IMG/VR virus record: IMGVR_UViG_3300032116_010335
Span: 1-29,675 of that record
Length of the DNA: 29,675 bases
From: a virus
Reading direction: 5' to 3' (one strand)
Below, piece by piece: positions 14,506 to 22,072 of the stretch (position 1 is its first letter; every line of letters begins with the position of its first letter). Under the pieces are notes generated by a model that was not told where the DNA came from, made no database searches, and saw only the letters and a program-made list of their open reading frames with translations. The position numbers and the translations under genes are program-made.

Positions 14506-14901
14506 CTATTGCCCTTCCGGTTTGTCCGCACGGGCAATCGCTGCCGCGTCGGAGTACTGTTTGTCCTTGTAACGAACTGCCAGTTTCTCGTTGTTCTGAA
14601 TCAGTGTCCTCGTCCGAGAGATGTCCAGAACTTGCCGGAACCCTTCCATATAGAATTCCAGATCACCCAGTTCTTCGATCAGGTTTTCGCGATCCAGGGA
14701 CTTCCCGTACATCGTATACGCCTTGACCGTTGTCAGCAGCTCGCCAACCTCGGTTGCCAGTCCGAGTGCCATGTGAAGTAGATCGCACTTCACAAGATCG
14801 AGTCCAGCCATTACGGCTTCTGGCGACTTCTTGAGACAATCAACCTTCTCCTGATGTTGGAGTTCCAGCAGATACGCTTCGTGACTTACACTGCCCTGCA
14901 T
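14506..14901 (-). CDS. MazG-like nucleotide pyrophosphohydrolase
   Basis: 131 residues of the MazG/all-alpha NTP-PPase superfamily. It has the paired acidic motif ALATEVGELLTTVKA (written here as GLATEVGELL) and IEELGDLEFYMEGF, which bind magnesium. Such phage enzymes hydrolyse nucleoside triphosphates such as dUTP or alter (p)ppGpp-linked signals; the exact substrate is unclear. It lies between the sliding clamp and the UDG/exonuclease gene with one-base or zero spacing, consistent with a role in dNTP pool quality. Confidence 0.85.
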   Translation of the reverse strand: MQGSVSHEAYLLELQHQEKVDCLKKSPEAVMAGLDLVKCDLLHMALGLATEVGELLTTVKAYTMYGKSLDRENLIEELGDLEFYMEGFRQVLDISRTRTLIQNNEKLAVRYKDKQYSDAAAIARADKPEGQ

Positions 14902-15920
14902 TACTCTTCGCCTTTCTTTTCATCGACCACACCCAGTGCGGAAATATACGAATAGTTTCCGCCAGAAACTTTCAGAATGCCATCACAGATTTCGCAGTCG
15001 TTGTGCTTCTCAGCCACGGTGCGAAGTAGTTTGGGTACTGCCCGGAACTGAATCACCGGACCATCGTATTTGATCTTTTTGGTTTCGCGAGACCAGCCGG
15101 AGTTGCCTTCGCCATACACTACCAGCTTCCCCGGTTTCAGCGTAATAGTGATCTCGTTCTTGTCTGCGTTCTGACTGGAAAAGATTTCAGCCAGATCCGC
15201 CGCTTCGCCCAATGCTTTCGGAAGTCTGACACGTTCCCCGGAGCGACTGAACAACCCCTCTGTATCCGGGAAGTTCTCGATGTGCTGACGACAGGAAATG
15301 ATCAGACCGATTGGACTGCGGAAATGCACCCAGTTATCGGTCACTGATACTTTGGTAACTCCGAACGGAATCACCTGTTTGATCGTGGCGGCTCGAATCA
15401 GGACGAACTTTTCAATGGGTAGTTCCATCCGGTACTGTGCAATCTGCAGGTCGTCGGTAGCCTGAACCCATTCGGGGTGTAACTGAACACAGGTGATGCT
15501 GAACTTGTTTTCATCCTTGCCAGCACAGGAGATCACCATTTCCAGACCGTCAGAGAAGTCTTCGGGAAGTTTCTTCCACTTGCCGGGTGGTTCGATTGAA
15601 TCGACAGGCAGTTGAATCTCTGCCTCACGACGAACGCCAATCTTTTTGTTCTTACCCACAAGTACGACTTGAGATTCTTCGATCTGAATCTCGATGACTT
15701 CCTCTTTCATTTTGCGAAGTGTTTCGAGAAGCGTGTTTGCATGAATGGCTCCATCGAGTTCAATCTCGGTGGGTATTCGACAAGCAACCTCGTCATTGTA
15801 GGAAAGGATAAACCCTTCCCGGAAGACGACGCAACTGGACTGTTCGACAATCTCTTTGTTGCTGATACCGGGGGCGACGATTTCGAGTTGTCTGAGTAAC
15901 GCTTCGCGATCAATTTTCAT
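14901..15920 (-). CDS. DNA sliding clamp (beta/DnaN-like)
   Basis: About 339 residues in a DnaN-like arrangement: an N-terminal KIDREALLRQLEIVAPGIS helix, alternating beta strands, a middle RMELPIEKFVLIRAATIKQV segment and a closing strand YSYISALGVVDEKKGEE. No catalytic motif is expected. It would encircle DNA and tether the polymerase. Start ATG 15920 was chosen because AGAGG lies 7 nt upstream; the frame to 15992 is part of the upstream gene's overlap. It overlaps the HNH endonuclease gene by 11 nt. The assignment rests on overall pattern and its replisome neighbours. Confidence 0.8.
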   Translation of the reverse strand: MKIDREALLRQLEIVAPGISNKEIVEQSSCVVFREGFILSYNDEVACRIPTEIELDGAIHANTLLETLRKMKEEVIEIQIEESQVVLVGKNKKIGVRREAEIQLPVDSIEPPGKWKKLPEDFSDGLEMVISCAGKDENKFSITCVQLHPEWVQATDDLQIAQYRMELPIEKFVLIRAATIKQVIPFGVTKVSVTDNWVHFRSPIGLIISCRQHIENFPDTEGLFSRSGERVRLPKALGEAADLAEIFSSQNADKNEITITLKPGKLVVYGEGNSGWSRETKKIKYDGPVIQFRAVPKLLRTVAEKHNDCEICDGILKVSGGNYSYISALGVVDEKKGEE

Positions 15921-16620
15921 TCTGTTTACCTCTTCTTTTAATGTGGCGGAAGATTCTCGTCTTAGTGTCGCCTCGCATCTCGTAGACTTCATAGAACGTC
16001 AACATGATATCCGGCCCCTTCCCGTTGTGCTTGTCTTTTAAAGCCTGTTCGGGAAGTGATTCCCCGGAAGTACTCCCGGAGTAGAACAAAAGCATTTTAC
16101 GTGATCTGTTCTTTTTCATATTCAGAACAGCTTGACCAATGAACTCGCGTCCATGGTTTTCGTGGTAACCGTTCTCTACTTCGACCTGTTTTCTCTTCTC
16201 AATTGCTTCGCCTTCTGATTGATAGCAACCAATGTATTTCTTTCCGAGTTTAACAATCCATCGTTTAATTCGTTTGTCGAAAGAAACTCCGCTGACCCCA
16301 GTCTTATTATTTGACTGGAGTTTGACGTTCTTTTTGTTTTCTTGTCTTGTGACATCCCGTAAATTGCTTATTCGGTTATTTGATGGATCTCCGTCAATAT
16401 GGTCGATTTCTCCTGTGGGCCAATACCCATAAACAAAACGCCAAGCAATATGATGGGCGTAGTATGATTCATTTTGAAAGGAGATCTTTGTATAACGTCC
16501 CTTTTTCGGATTTCCTGCCGTCTGCCCTTTCATCGCTCTTGGAGCGACATCCACCCTCCATGTGAAGTGTCCGGACTCTGGATTGTATTTGAGTACTTTT
16601 TTTAGTTGTTTCGCACTCAC
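15910..16620 (-). CDS. HNH homing-endonuclease-like protein with a DpdA-like N-terminal segment fused at its C-terminus
   Basis: 236 residues from GTG 16620, which overlaps the previous stop (GTGA). Residues 1-100 form an HNH nuclease (VSAKQLKKVL, TGEIDHIDGDPSNNRISNLR). Residues 100-155 look like an AP2-type DNA-binding domain (NKTGVSGVSFDKRIKRWIV) ending YHENHGR, where such proteins normally stop. The last 70 or so residues then read MLLFYSGSTSGESLPEQ, GPDIMLTFYEVYEM and RIFRHIKRRGK. That pattern fits the N-terminal strand and loop of DpdA-type proteins, the very part missing from the upstream DpdA gene. No good ribosome site precedes an internal ATG, so it is probably read as a fusion. Confidence 0.75.
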   Translation of the reverse strand: MSAKQLKKVLKYNPESGHFTWRVDVAPRAMKGQTAGNPKKGRYTKISFQNESYYAHHIAWRFVYGYWPTGEIDHIDGDPSNNRISNLRDVTRQENKKNVKLQSNNKTGVSGVSFDKRIKRWIVKLGKKYIGCYQSEGEAIEKRKQVEVENGYHENHGREFIGQAVLNMKKNRSRKMLLFYSGSTSGESLPEQALKDKHNGKGPDIMLTFYEVYEMRGDTKTRIFRHIKRRGKQNEN

Positions 16621-17660
16621 AAGTATAACCCTACTTTCCGTTCTTTCTTGGCAACGAACGGCCAAGGCCAATCTGGCAGGGATTCAACCATCATTTCATA
16701 AAAGCGAAGATTGCAGATTTTTCGTGCCCCGTGATAATTGATGACGCCTTGCTCAATCGTGGACCCATTACTGTCGCAACGACCTAAAGTTTGGCCGCAA
16801 CTTTCTACCCATTTTTTTACGACTGCCTGTTCTGCTTTCTTCAGAGTACTCAGATTCCGTCCGGCACGGTGTTTCGTGGGAGACAACACAGAGCAGTTCA
16901 GTGTGTAGGGTGGACTCAGGAAATCAAACTTCCCGCCGGTCATCCTTGGAACATACAAACGACCGAAGCCACCAGCCTTCGCCCAGCTTGCCGAGTCAAC
17001 ACTGTACCACGGATAGCGAATAAGAAGCTGGTGGGCCGTCATCGCAAACCCGTGAGTCTTGACCAGTGGTAAGTGAGTTTCTTTATCACACAGAACTGTG
17101 AATACTTTGTCTGCCCACTCATAGTAGTTGGCTTTGGTGATCTCCTGTCCGAGTCCACCGATTCCGATGTAGTTGTAACCTTCGTCTAAGTAGCGATGAA
17201 CCCATCCGATGTCTGTGTTGTAGTGGATGACTGGAACTGGGAATAAGCCCCATTCGTTTTCTATGTGTTTGAGAATGTTGTAAGACATCTCTGGATTGAA
17301 CAAAACATCAAGTGTTGCGAATGCGTCAATTGAATCTTTGTAATCGATCACAAACTGACAGTATGTCGCTAAGTAGTCGTAGAACTCTTTGGACTTGTAA
17401 TAATCATACGAAGTCTTACGCTTACTTCGAAACAGGCTGGGAGAGCGTCTGCGTGCTGCAAACCTTTCCATCGGAGTCATCTTGGACATTCGATCCTTCA
17501 TGTCCTCGGTGATGCTGCCGTGGTGACCGATATGTTTGTTGTACAGCGAGTGTGCCCCAGAGTCCAAAAAGAAAAAGCGAACGCGTTCTTCAGCACGTTC
17601 GCCTTTGGTCTTCCTTGTCCTGCATGGGGGAATGTGTCGGGATTCCCCTAATCGAGTCAT
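16617..17660 (-). CDS. dpdA: DpdA-type (TGT-like) DNA base transferase, lacking the usual N-terminus
   Basis: 347 residues. It resembles the phage DpdA family of tRNA-guanine-transglycosylase-like TIM barrels, which exchange guanine in DNA for 7-deazaguanines. Family-like blocks are FFFLDSGAHSLY (residues 29-40), DAFATLDVLFNPEMSYNIL, VPVIHYNTDIGWVHRYLDEG, YIGIGGLGQE, VKTHGFAMT and RYPWYSVDSASWAKAGGFGR, with a C-terminal YHGARKICNLRFYE and WPWPF. Before LDSG a typical member has about 60 residues with a first strand and MLSYY-like segment; here that is replaced by 28 basic residues. Start ATG 17660 overlaps the glycosyltransferase stop (TAATG) with AGGAG upstream. Asp residues in LDSG and VDSAS are candidate catalytic residues. 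Confidence 0.78.
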   Translation of the reverse strand: MTRLGESRHIPPCRTRKTKGERAEERVRFFFLDSGAHSLYNKHIGHHGSITEDMKDRMSKMTPMERFAARRRSPSLFRSKRKTSYDYYKSKEFYDYLATYCQFVIDYKDSIDAFATLDVLFNPEMSYNILKHIENEWGLFPVPVIHYNTDIGWVHRYLDEGYNYIGIGGLGQEITKANYYEWADKVFTVLCDKETHLPLVKTHGFAMTAHQLLIRYPWYSVDSASWAKAGGFGRLYVPRMTGGKFDFLSPPYTLNCSVLSPTKHRAGRNLSTLKKAEQAVVKKWVESCGQTLGRCDSNGSTIEQGVINYHGARKICNLRFYEMMVESLPDWPWPFVAKKERKVGLYL

Positions 17661-18874
17661 TACTCCTGCTTTCCTTCCGATGGTCCGGGAACATTGACAC
17701 CCAGACAGTTCATCATGCGGTGCCATGTGGAATCGTGACGCTCCACAATCGTATTGAACAGTTTGGCTTTGAAAATCATATCATTGCTGTCGGCGATTTG
17801 CAAAGCGTCCTGAATGTACTCGTTGATTATCTCAATCTGGCGTTTCGGGTTAACCTGCAGACCCGCTGGGTAGAGCAGCGTATTGAATTCTCCGAATGCG
17901 TCCGGGAAACTCCGATAGTTTGGATACACCGGGACGCAACCGAACGAGACGGACTCCAGCAGACAGAAACTGATCCAGTCTTGTAAGCTGGTTGAGAGTT
18001 GTACCGCAGACTCCTGCAGGATGGTGTAGTACTGACTCTTATCCAGTTCGTCCCGGATTTCCAGAAACTCCGGAAATCGCTGTTCAAGATCCTTTGCCCG
18101 ATCAATTGCGGTCTGATCGTCGCTTCTGAACTCTGTTCCGGAGCATATGATGAAGTTGACGTCATCATACCGACAACCGTGTCGGTTGTTGATGTACCAC
18201 TCAACCACGTCCAGAAACAGATGAGGTTGCTTCTCAGAATCGAATCGCGAACTGAACACAACCTGATTCTTTTTCTTGTTGTCGCGATGGGGGATACTGC
18301 TGATAACACTTTCGCTATCGAATACATGCCCCACACAATGCTTCTCAGCGTGCGACTGCGGAAACGCGACATCCAGTAGTTCCGCCAGTATTGGACTATT
18401 CACGAATACATGCGAATAGATATCCATTGCTGCCGCTTCCGCATGTCGTATCCACGGTTGCATTCTTGTCGTGAAGTCGTACTGGTCAACCGACTGAGCA
18501 TGACAGAACGCCCCCATTCGTATCCAGTCTCTGACCTGCTCCATTGCCATAGCGATCTGTTCGATTCCGGGGTGCCAGAAGTCATCGAACAGGATACGGT
18601 CGTTGTTTGTGATCTTTCCATCGAGTATCATAGTTACGAGCGTTTCGGTCTGCTTAAATGCCCACCCAAGACGACGTTTCAGATTCAGAACTTTTCCTTT
18701 CCCCATTTCCTGAGAATGGGGGGCGAATGCGGTTTCGTGTCCGATACTACCTTCGATACGCTCGTATTCAACCTTGTTCTCGATCCACTTCCTTTCAAGC
18801 CACCCCACACGCGGGGCAGACCATTGTGAAGTGTACCGGGTTTTGTAAGACTCCAATGGGACGTAGTACAACAT
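17660..18874 (-). CDS. GT-B glycosyltransferase coupled to dpdA (queuosine-glycosyltransferase-like)
   Basis: 404 residues. The C-terminal half shows the GT4 donor-binding pattern: VVFSSRFDSEKQPHLFLD, VNFIICSGTEF, then LSTSLQDWISFCLLESVSFG with two acidic residues and GCVPVYPNYRSFPDAF. That last block resembles the GC.P..P..LSYPE element of the DUF3524/GTDC1 family, whose characterised member mannosylates queuosine in tRNA. The N-terminal half has IGHETAFAPHS, ILFDDFWHPGIEQ and YSHVFVNSP, which fit a GT-B acceptor domain. Start ATG 18874 has AGGAG. The TAATG junction with dpdA implies coordinated synthesis. I infer sugar addition to a deazaguanine in DNA; a virion or host glycan acceptor is the alternative. 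Confidence 0.75.
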   Translation of the reverse strand: MLYYVPLESYKTRYTSQWSAPRVGWLERKWIENKVEYERIEGSIGHETAFAPHSQEMGKGKVLNLKRRLGWAFKQTETLVTMILDGKITNNDRILFDDFWHPGIEQIAMAMEQVRDWIRMGAFCHAQSVDQYDFTTRMQPWIRHAEAAAMDIYSHVFVNSPILAELLDVAFPQSHAEKHCVGHVFDSESVISSIPHRDNKKKNQVVFSSRFDSEKQPHLFLDVVEWYINNRHGCRYDDVNFIICSGTEFRSDDQTAIDRAKDLEQRFPEFLEIRDELDKSQYYTILQESAVQLSTSLQDWISFCLLESVSFGCVPVYPNYRSFPDAFGEFNTLLYPAGLQVNPKRQIEIINEYIQDALQIADSNDMIFKAKLFNTIVERHDSTWHRMMNCLGVNVPGPSEGKQE

Positions 18875-18911
18875 AGATCAAACTCCTGAAATGAATGGAA
18901 ACAGAACCGGA

Positions 18912-19865
18912 TCAGATAGCGAAGTCTTCAGTAAACCGCTCGTCATTGTAGGGTGTTGAAAATATGTAGTCGTCATCACCTCCTTCGGGATGAGCAGTAA
19001 TCCAAGTGATGCGTTCCTTTCCGAACAACTTAATTGCGAAGCAATCAGATATTATGATGTCATCTGGATTCCTCGATACGAGGTATTTATCCAGATCGGA
19101 GTACTGCTCACGATTCCACAAATTTCCGAAGTTGTTGAGAAACTCGTTTACTGACTCCACTTCAACAAACAATCGCGTATCTTTTCCTGACCGGCTAAAA
19201 CTCGCAAGTTTGTCCAGTACATACTCGATTGTCGCCTCTCTGTGGTTCAGATCGTTATCGGCACCCAGATAGACCGGAATAACGAACTGTTGTTTTCTGA
19301 TTTGATGCAATCTTCCGATGAAACGATCAAAGCTAGTCTTCAATGAAATCCCTGTAAGATACGATCCGGGAATGAACAGTGTTACCTGTTCTCTCCAGTC
19401 GTATGGTCCTTCGCACTCCTTGCCCATGAAGCAGGAACCCTTGAAACGGTTTCCGTTTGGGTTGGAGACTTTTATTTCTTCCTCTTCCTCGAATGGATCG
19501 CTCTGCTCGATTGGTTTCGCTAGTAAGGGGAAATGCTCCATTATCGTAACGCGACCGCCGTTTTCCCCATCCTCAGAAACTTCACAAGAATCAAGATCGA
19601 ACTGTTCCAGCAGTTCTTTGGCCATCATTTCGCACGACAACGTCGTTGGTTCGGCCCCATATGTAAAATGGCAATACGAAGCCATATCGCGTTTGAGTTG
19701 GATAAACTCAATATCACGGTTGTCGTGGGTTACTCGCTTCCATGCTGATACATGGAACATATGGCGATGCACAGTTTTCAGATATGCGTGTTGTTCCGGA
19801 GCATCCGGCCAATTGTGAAATGCTTCGAACTGGAAACGACAAACAATATGGGATCTGGTGGTCAT
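18912..19865 (-). CDS. degenerate QueD-like protein with a long C-terminal domain
   Basis: 317 residues. The first 130 follow the QueD/6-pyruvoyl-tetrahydropterin synthase layout: FQFEAFHNWPDAPEQH, VHRHMFHV (zinc His ligands), RDIEFIQLKRDM and LSCEMMAKELLEQF. The catalytic Cys before the HxH is absent and the Asp-His pair seen in the other QueD of this window is not found, so normal QueD chemistry is unlikely. Residues 145-317 (GSCFMGKECEGPYDWREQVT, QQFVIPVYLGADNDLNHREA, DIIISDCFAIKLFG) form a separate domain I do not recognise. It lies between FolE and the glycosyltransferase, so a later step in deazaguanine processing is plausible. Start ATG 19865 has AAAGG. Confidence 0.7.
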   Translation of the reverse strand: MTTRSHIVCRFQFEAFHNWPDAPEQHAYLKTVHRHMFHVSAWKRVTHDNRDIEFIQLKRDMASYCHFTYGAEPTTLSCEMMAKELLEQFDLDSCEVSEDGENGGRVTIMEHFPLLAKPIEQSDPFEEEEEIKVSNPNGNRFKGSCFMGKECEGPYDWREQVTLFIPGSYLTGISLKTSFDRFIGRLHQIRKQQFVIPVYLGADNDLNHREATIEYVLDKLASFSRSGKDTRLFVEVESVNEFLNNFGNLWNREQYSDLDKYLVSRNPDDIIISDCFAIKLFGKERITWITAHPEGGDDDYIFSTPYNDERFTEDFAI

Positions 19866-19871
19866 GATTAC

Positions 19872-20648
19872 TTAACCTTTGATAAGAGAAAACAATTCGG
19901 CACGGGTTGCTGGTGTATTGAACGCACCAGTGATACAGGAAGTGACCATAACGCTGTTGGGTTTCTGCACACCACGACATGCCATGCACATATGCTGCCC
20001 CTCGATGATACATGCCGCCCCACGGGGAGACAGGTGCTCATTCAGGGTATCGACAATCTGCTTAGTGAGGCGTTCCTGATTCTGCAGTCTGCGGGAAAAG
20101 GCTTCCACAAGACGAGCCAGTTTGCTGAGTCCGACGATCTTCGTTCCGGGGATGTATGCAACATGAGCTACCCCGTAGAACGGAAGTATGTGATGTTCAC
20201 ACATACTGTAGAAGTGAATGCCACGCAACAAAACCATTTCGTCGTACTGTTCTGCATCGAATGTAGTGAACAATGACGGAATGTCAACGGCATAGCCGCA
20301 GTACAACTCCTCCCACGATTCAATGACACGACGTGTGGTATCTTTCAAACCCTCACGGGTAGTATCTTCCCCGATAGCATCGAGGAAGTCGCGTATGCCC
20401 TGTGCTGATCCATTGAAGTCTGCTCGCTCTGCGATAGTATGCCGCAGATCAACAAACTCACGAAACTCTTCATCCGTCAGGATCAGAGGATCACTGTGAA
20501 CGTTTGCTTCTGTGGGCATTACCGGCATATTGCCGTCATCGTCGAACTGTGGCAGGTCTGACTCTGCTGATTCAGAGTCATCAGATTCAGGGATAAACGG
20601 TTCTGAAAATTCACGCTCGTCATCGGGTTCCTCAAATGGCGAATTCAT
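19872..20648 (-). CDS. folE: GTP cyclohydrolase I (FolE)
   Basis: 258 residues. The catalytic domain (from about residue 75) has all the hallmarks: FYSMCEHHILPFYGVAHVAY with zinc Cys and His, IVGLSKLARLVEAFSRRLQ, QERLTKQI, and a later CMACRG zinc Cys. It opens GTP to dihydroneopterin triphosphate, feeding QueD. The first 70 residues are an unusual acidic extension (EEPDDEREFSEPFIPESDDS) not needed for catalysis. The gene begins 64 nt after a promoter-like repeat and is followed by the degenerate QueD gene. In phages this enzyme typically supports 7-deazaguanine synthesis. Confidence 0.95.
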   Translation of the reverse strand: MNSPFEEPDDEREFSEPFIPESDDSESAESDLPQFDDDGNMPVMPTEANVHSDPLILTDEEFREFVDLRHTIAERADFNGSAQGIRDFLDAIGEDTTREGLKDTTRRVIESWEELYCGYAVDIPSLFTTFDAEQYDEMVLLRGIHFYSMCEHHILPFYGVAHVAYIPGTKIVGLSKLARLVEAFSRRLQNQERLTKQIVDTLNEHLSPRGAACIIEGQHMCMACRGVQKPNSVMVTSCITGAFNTPATRAELFSLIKG

Positions 20649-20711
20649 TGTTCTGTTTCAAGGCACATTCCATGCCGGGTAAAAGTGGGTAAAACTTGAA
20701 CCAACCAATAT

Positions 20712-20730
20712 AGTCGTAGTGATGCTAACT
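20712..20730 (-). promoter_or_regulatory. conserved 19-bp element upstream of folE
   Basis: Minus-strand AGTTAGCATCACTACGACT followed by ATATTGG. It overlaps the stop codon of the queE gene and lies 64 nt before folE. It matches the copy at 10904 at all but one base. Confidence 0.6.
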
Positions 20731-21493
20731 ATGGCAAGCCCACAATTTTCTGGATTTGCAGACAAAGGGTATACCCGTACTTCATGCACGACTGGACGCA
20801 GGCTTCCATGTTTCGGCGATTGGTTTCCGGATCTTTGGAATCTTCCGGTTGCAGGAACACACGACGACGATTGGATTCCATGATCCATTCTGTTGGGCGA
20901 TGCGGTCGTATGCACTGCCCCAGTACGCGAGTGGGAAGTCCATCGATCCCACAAACACCATCAGCAGACATCACGTATTTCCAGAAGTCAAACAGTTCTG
21001 TATCGTCATGCGTGATATGACTTGTTTTGGGGGAAACAACGTAAATGACGTCAACGTTACAAAAATTGTCAAGAAAGGGGGAGTAGACTCCATTCGTTTC
21101 TATCTGTATACGAATGGCACGACGCTCTTTGATCAAATACGAGTCCAGACGTTCGATACAATTGATCAACGCTGCCGTTTGACGAAGTGGTTCTCCACCA
21201 GTAATGACGTACAAATCAACATCTGGATGCTTCACGATGGTGTTATGTACGAATGCTTCGTCTGTCCAGAACTCCCGGTGGCTGGTGTAATCCGTGTCAC
21301 ACTTCGGGCACTGCAGGTTACACCCAGCCAGTCGAATAAACAGGGCTTTTTGTCCGGTACACGGACCCTCTCCCTGAATAGTTACGAAGGTCGAATGTAC
21401 ACCCAGTTCATACGGGGTTGTCGATTCACGTTCCGGGGGTTGTGCGTTTACGAAGTTCGGATCGGTAGAGGAATCGGGTTTTTCCACATTCAT
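20729..21493 (-). CDS. queE: 7-carboxy-7-deazaguanine synthase QueE (radical SAM)
   Basis: 254 residues. The radical SAM cluster motif is AGCNLQCPKCDTDYTS (CxxxCxxC) near residue 57, preceded by FVTIQGEGPCTGQKALFIRL and followed by LYVITGGEPLRQ and IQIETNG, all typical of QueE. It converts carboxy-tetrahydropterin to 7-carboxy-7-deazaguanine. The first 30 residues are a Pro/Glu-rich extension read in the overlap with queD (about 68 nt), so an internal start is possible. The C-terminal FLQPEDSKDPETNRRN fits the family end. It stands between queD and folE, forming the CDG pathway core. Confidence 0.93.
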   Translation of the reverse strand: MNVEKPDSSTDPNFVNAQPPERESTTPYELGVHSTFVTIQGEGPCTGQKALFIRLAGCNLQCPKCDTDYTSHREFWTDEAFVHNTIVKHPDVDLYVITGGEPLRQTAALINCIERLDSYLIKERRAIRIQIETNGVYSPFLDNFCNVDVIYVVSPKTSHITHDDTELFDFWKYVMSADGVCGIDGLPTRVLGQCIRPHRPTEWIMESNRRRVFLQPEDSKDPETNRRNMEACVQSCMKYGYTLCLQIQKIVGLP

Positions 21494-22004
21494 CGCATTT
21501 CACCTTTAAAGGGTCAGAGAAATCACATTCGTGGGGGACGCGGTTGATACGCACGAGGTCTTCTTCGTAGTCGTGGGCACTGTAACAGACAGTCGAACTG
21601 TCCGTCTCCTGTATCTCCAGTGTGATGAGTGGCCAGTCTGCCGCGAGATCATCAAAGATAGTGAAGCAGATGTTCTCGACGCTGGGGATTTCGTCAAGAA
21701 CTACTCGTTTCATTGGAATCGGGAAGTTCGTTTCTTCTACCTGTTGGAACAGTGGAAGCAACGGATCATCCTTGTCGATGATGTGGGCATGATCCCACTT
21801 CTCATTGAAGTACCGTCCGACCCGTTCGAAATCTGAAAAGGGAATCGATATGTCCGGGTTCCCAGAATCACGAACGGCCTGGAAGTATAGCGTAATGCCG
21901 TATCGATGACCATGAATGGAGAAGCATTTGTCCTCCATATTTCGATTACGGTGAGACGCATAAAATTTGAACGTTTTCTTGATAAGCATGACGTGGTGGT
22001 CCAT
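21426..22004 (-). CDS. queD: 6-carboxy-tetrahydropterin synthase QueD with a C-terminal zinc tail
   Basis: 192 residues. Zinc ligands and the catalytic Cys are intact: FKFYASHRN, then KCFSIHGHRYGI (Cys four residues before HGH), followed by WDHAHIIDKDDPL with the Asp-His pair and a late LEIQETDSS Glu. It makes carboxy-tetrahydropterin from dihydroneopterin triphosphate. The last 35 residues (HECDF, KCDECGKTRFLYRSELRKR) add a Cys-rich element absent from standard QueD. The start is ATG 22004 or ATG 21989; neither has a strong ribosome site, and a terminator-like hairpin ends about 8 nt before the first. It overlaps queE. Confidence 0.92.
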   Translation of the reverse strand: MDHHVMLIKKTFKFYASHRNRNMEDKCFSIHGHRYGITLYFQAVRDSGNPDISIPFSDFERVGRYFNEKWDHAHIIDKDDPLLPLFQQVEETNFPIPMKRVVLDEIPSVENICFTIFDDLAADWPLITLEIQETDSSTVCYSAHDYEEDLVRINRVPHECDFSDPLKVKCDECGKTRFLYRSELRKRTTPGT

Positions 22005-22014
22005 TCATAGCAAA

Positions 22015-22044
22015 AGAGCACCGGACATTTCGGTCCGGTGCTCT
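22015..22044 (-). terminator. rho-independent terminator upstream of queD
   Basis: A perfect 12-bp stem (AGAGCACCGGAC / GTCCGGTGCTCT) with a six-base loop is followed by TTTTGC on the minus strand. It lies about 30 nt after the stop of the charged winged-helix gene and directly before queD. Confidence 0.85.
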
Positions 22045-22072
22045 GTGATGGTTACTGGTGTTGTACTGAGGA

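Noticed and set aside
15910-17660. Group I intron or intein interrupting dpdA
   Set aside because: The order of parts is permuted (C-part before N-part), and no intein splice motifs or recognisable intron core were seen.
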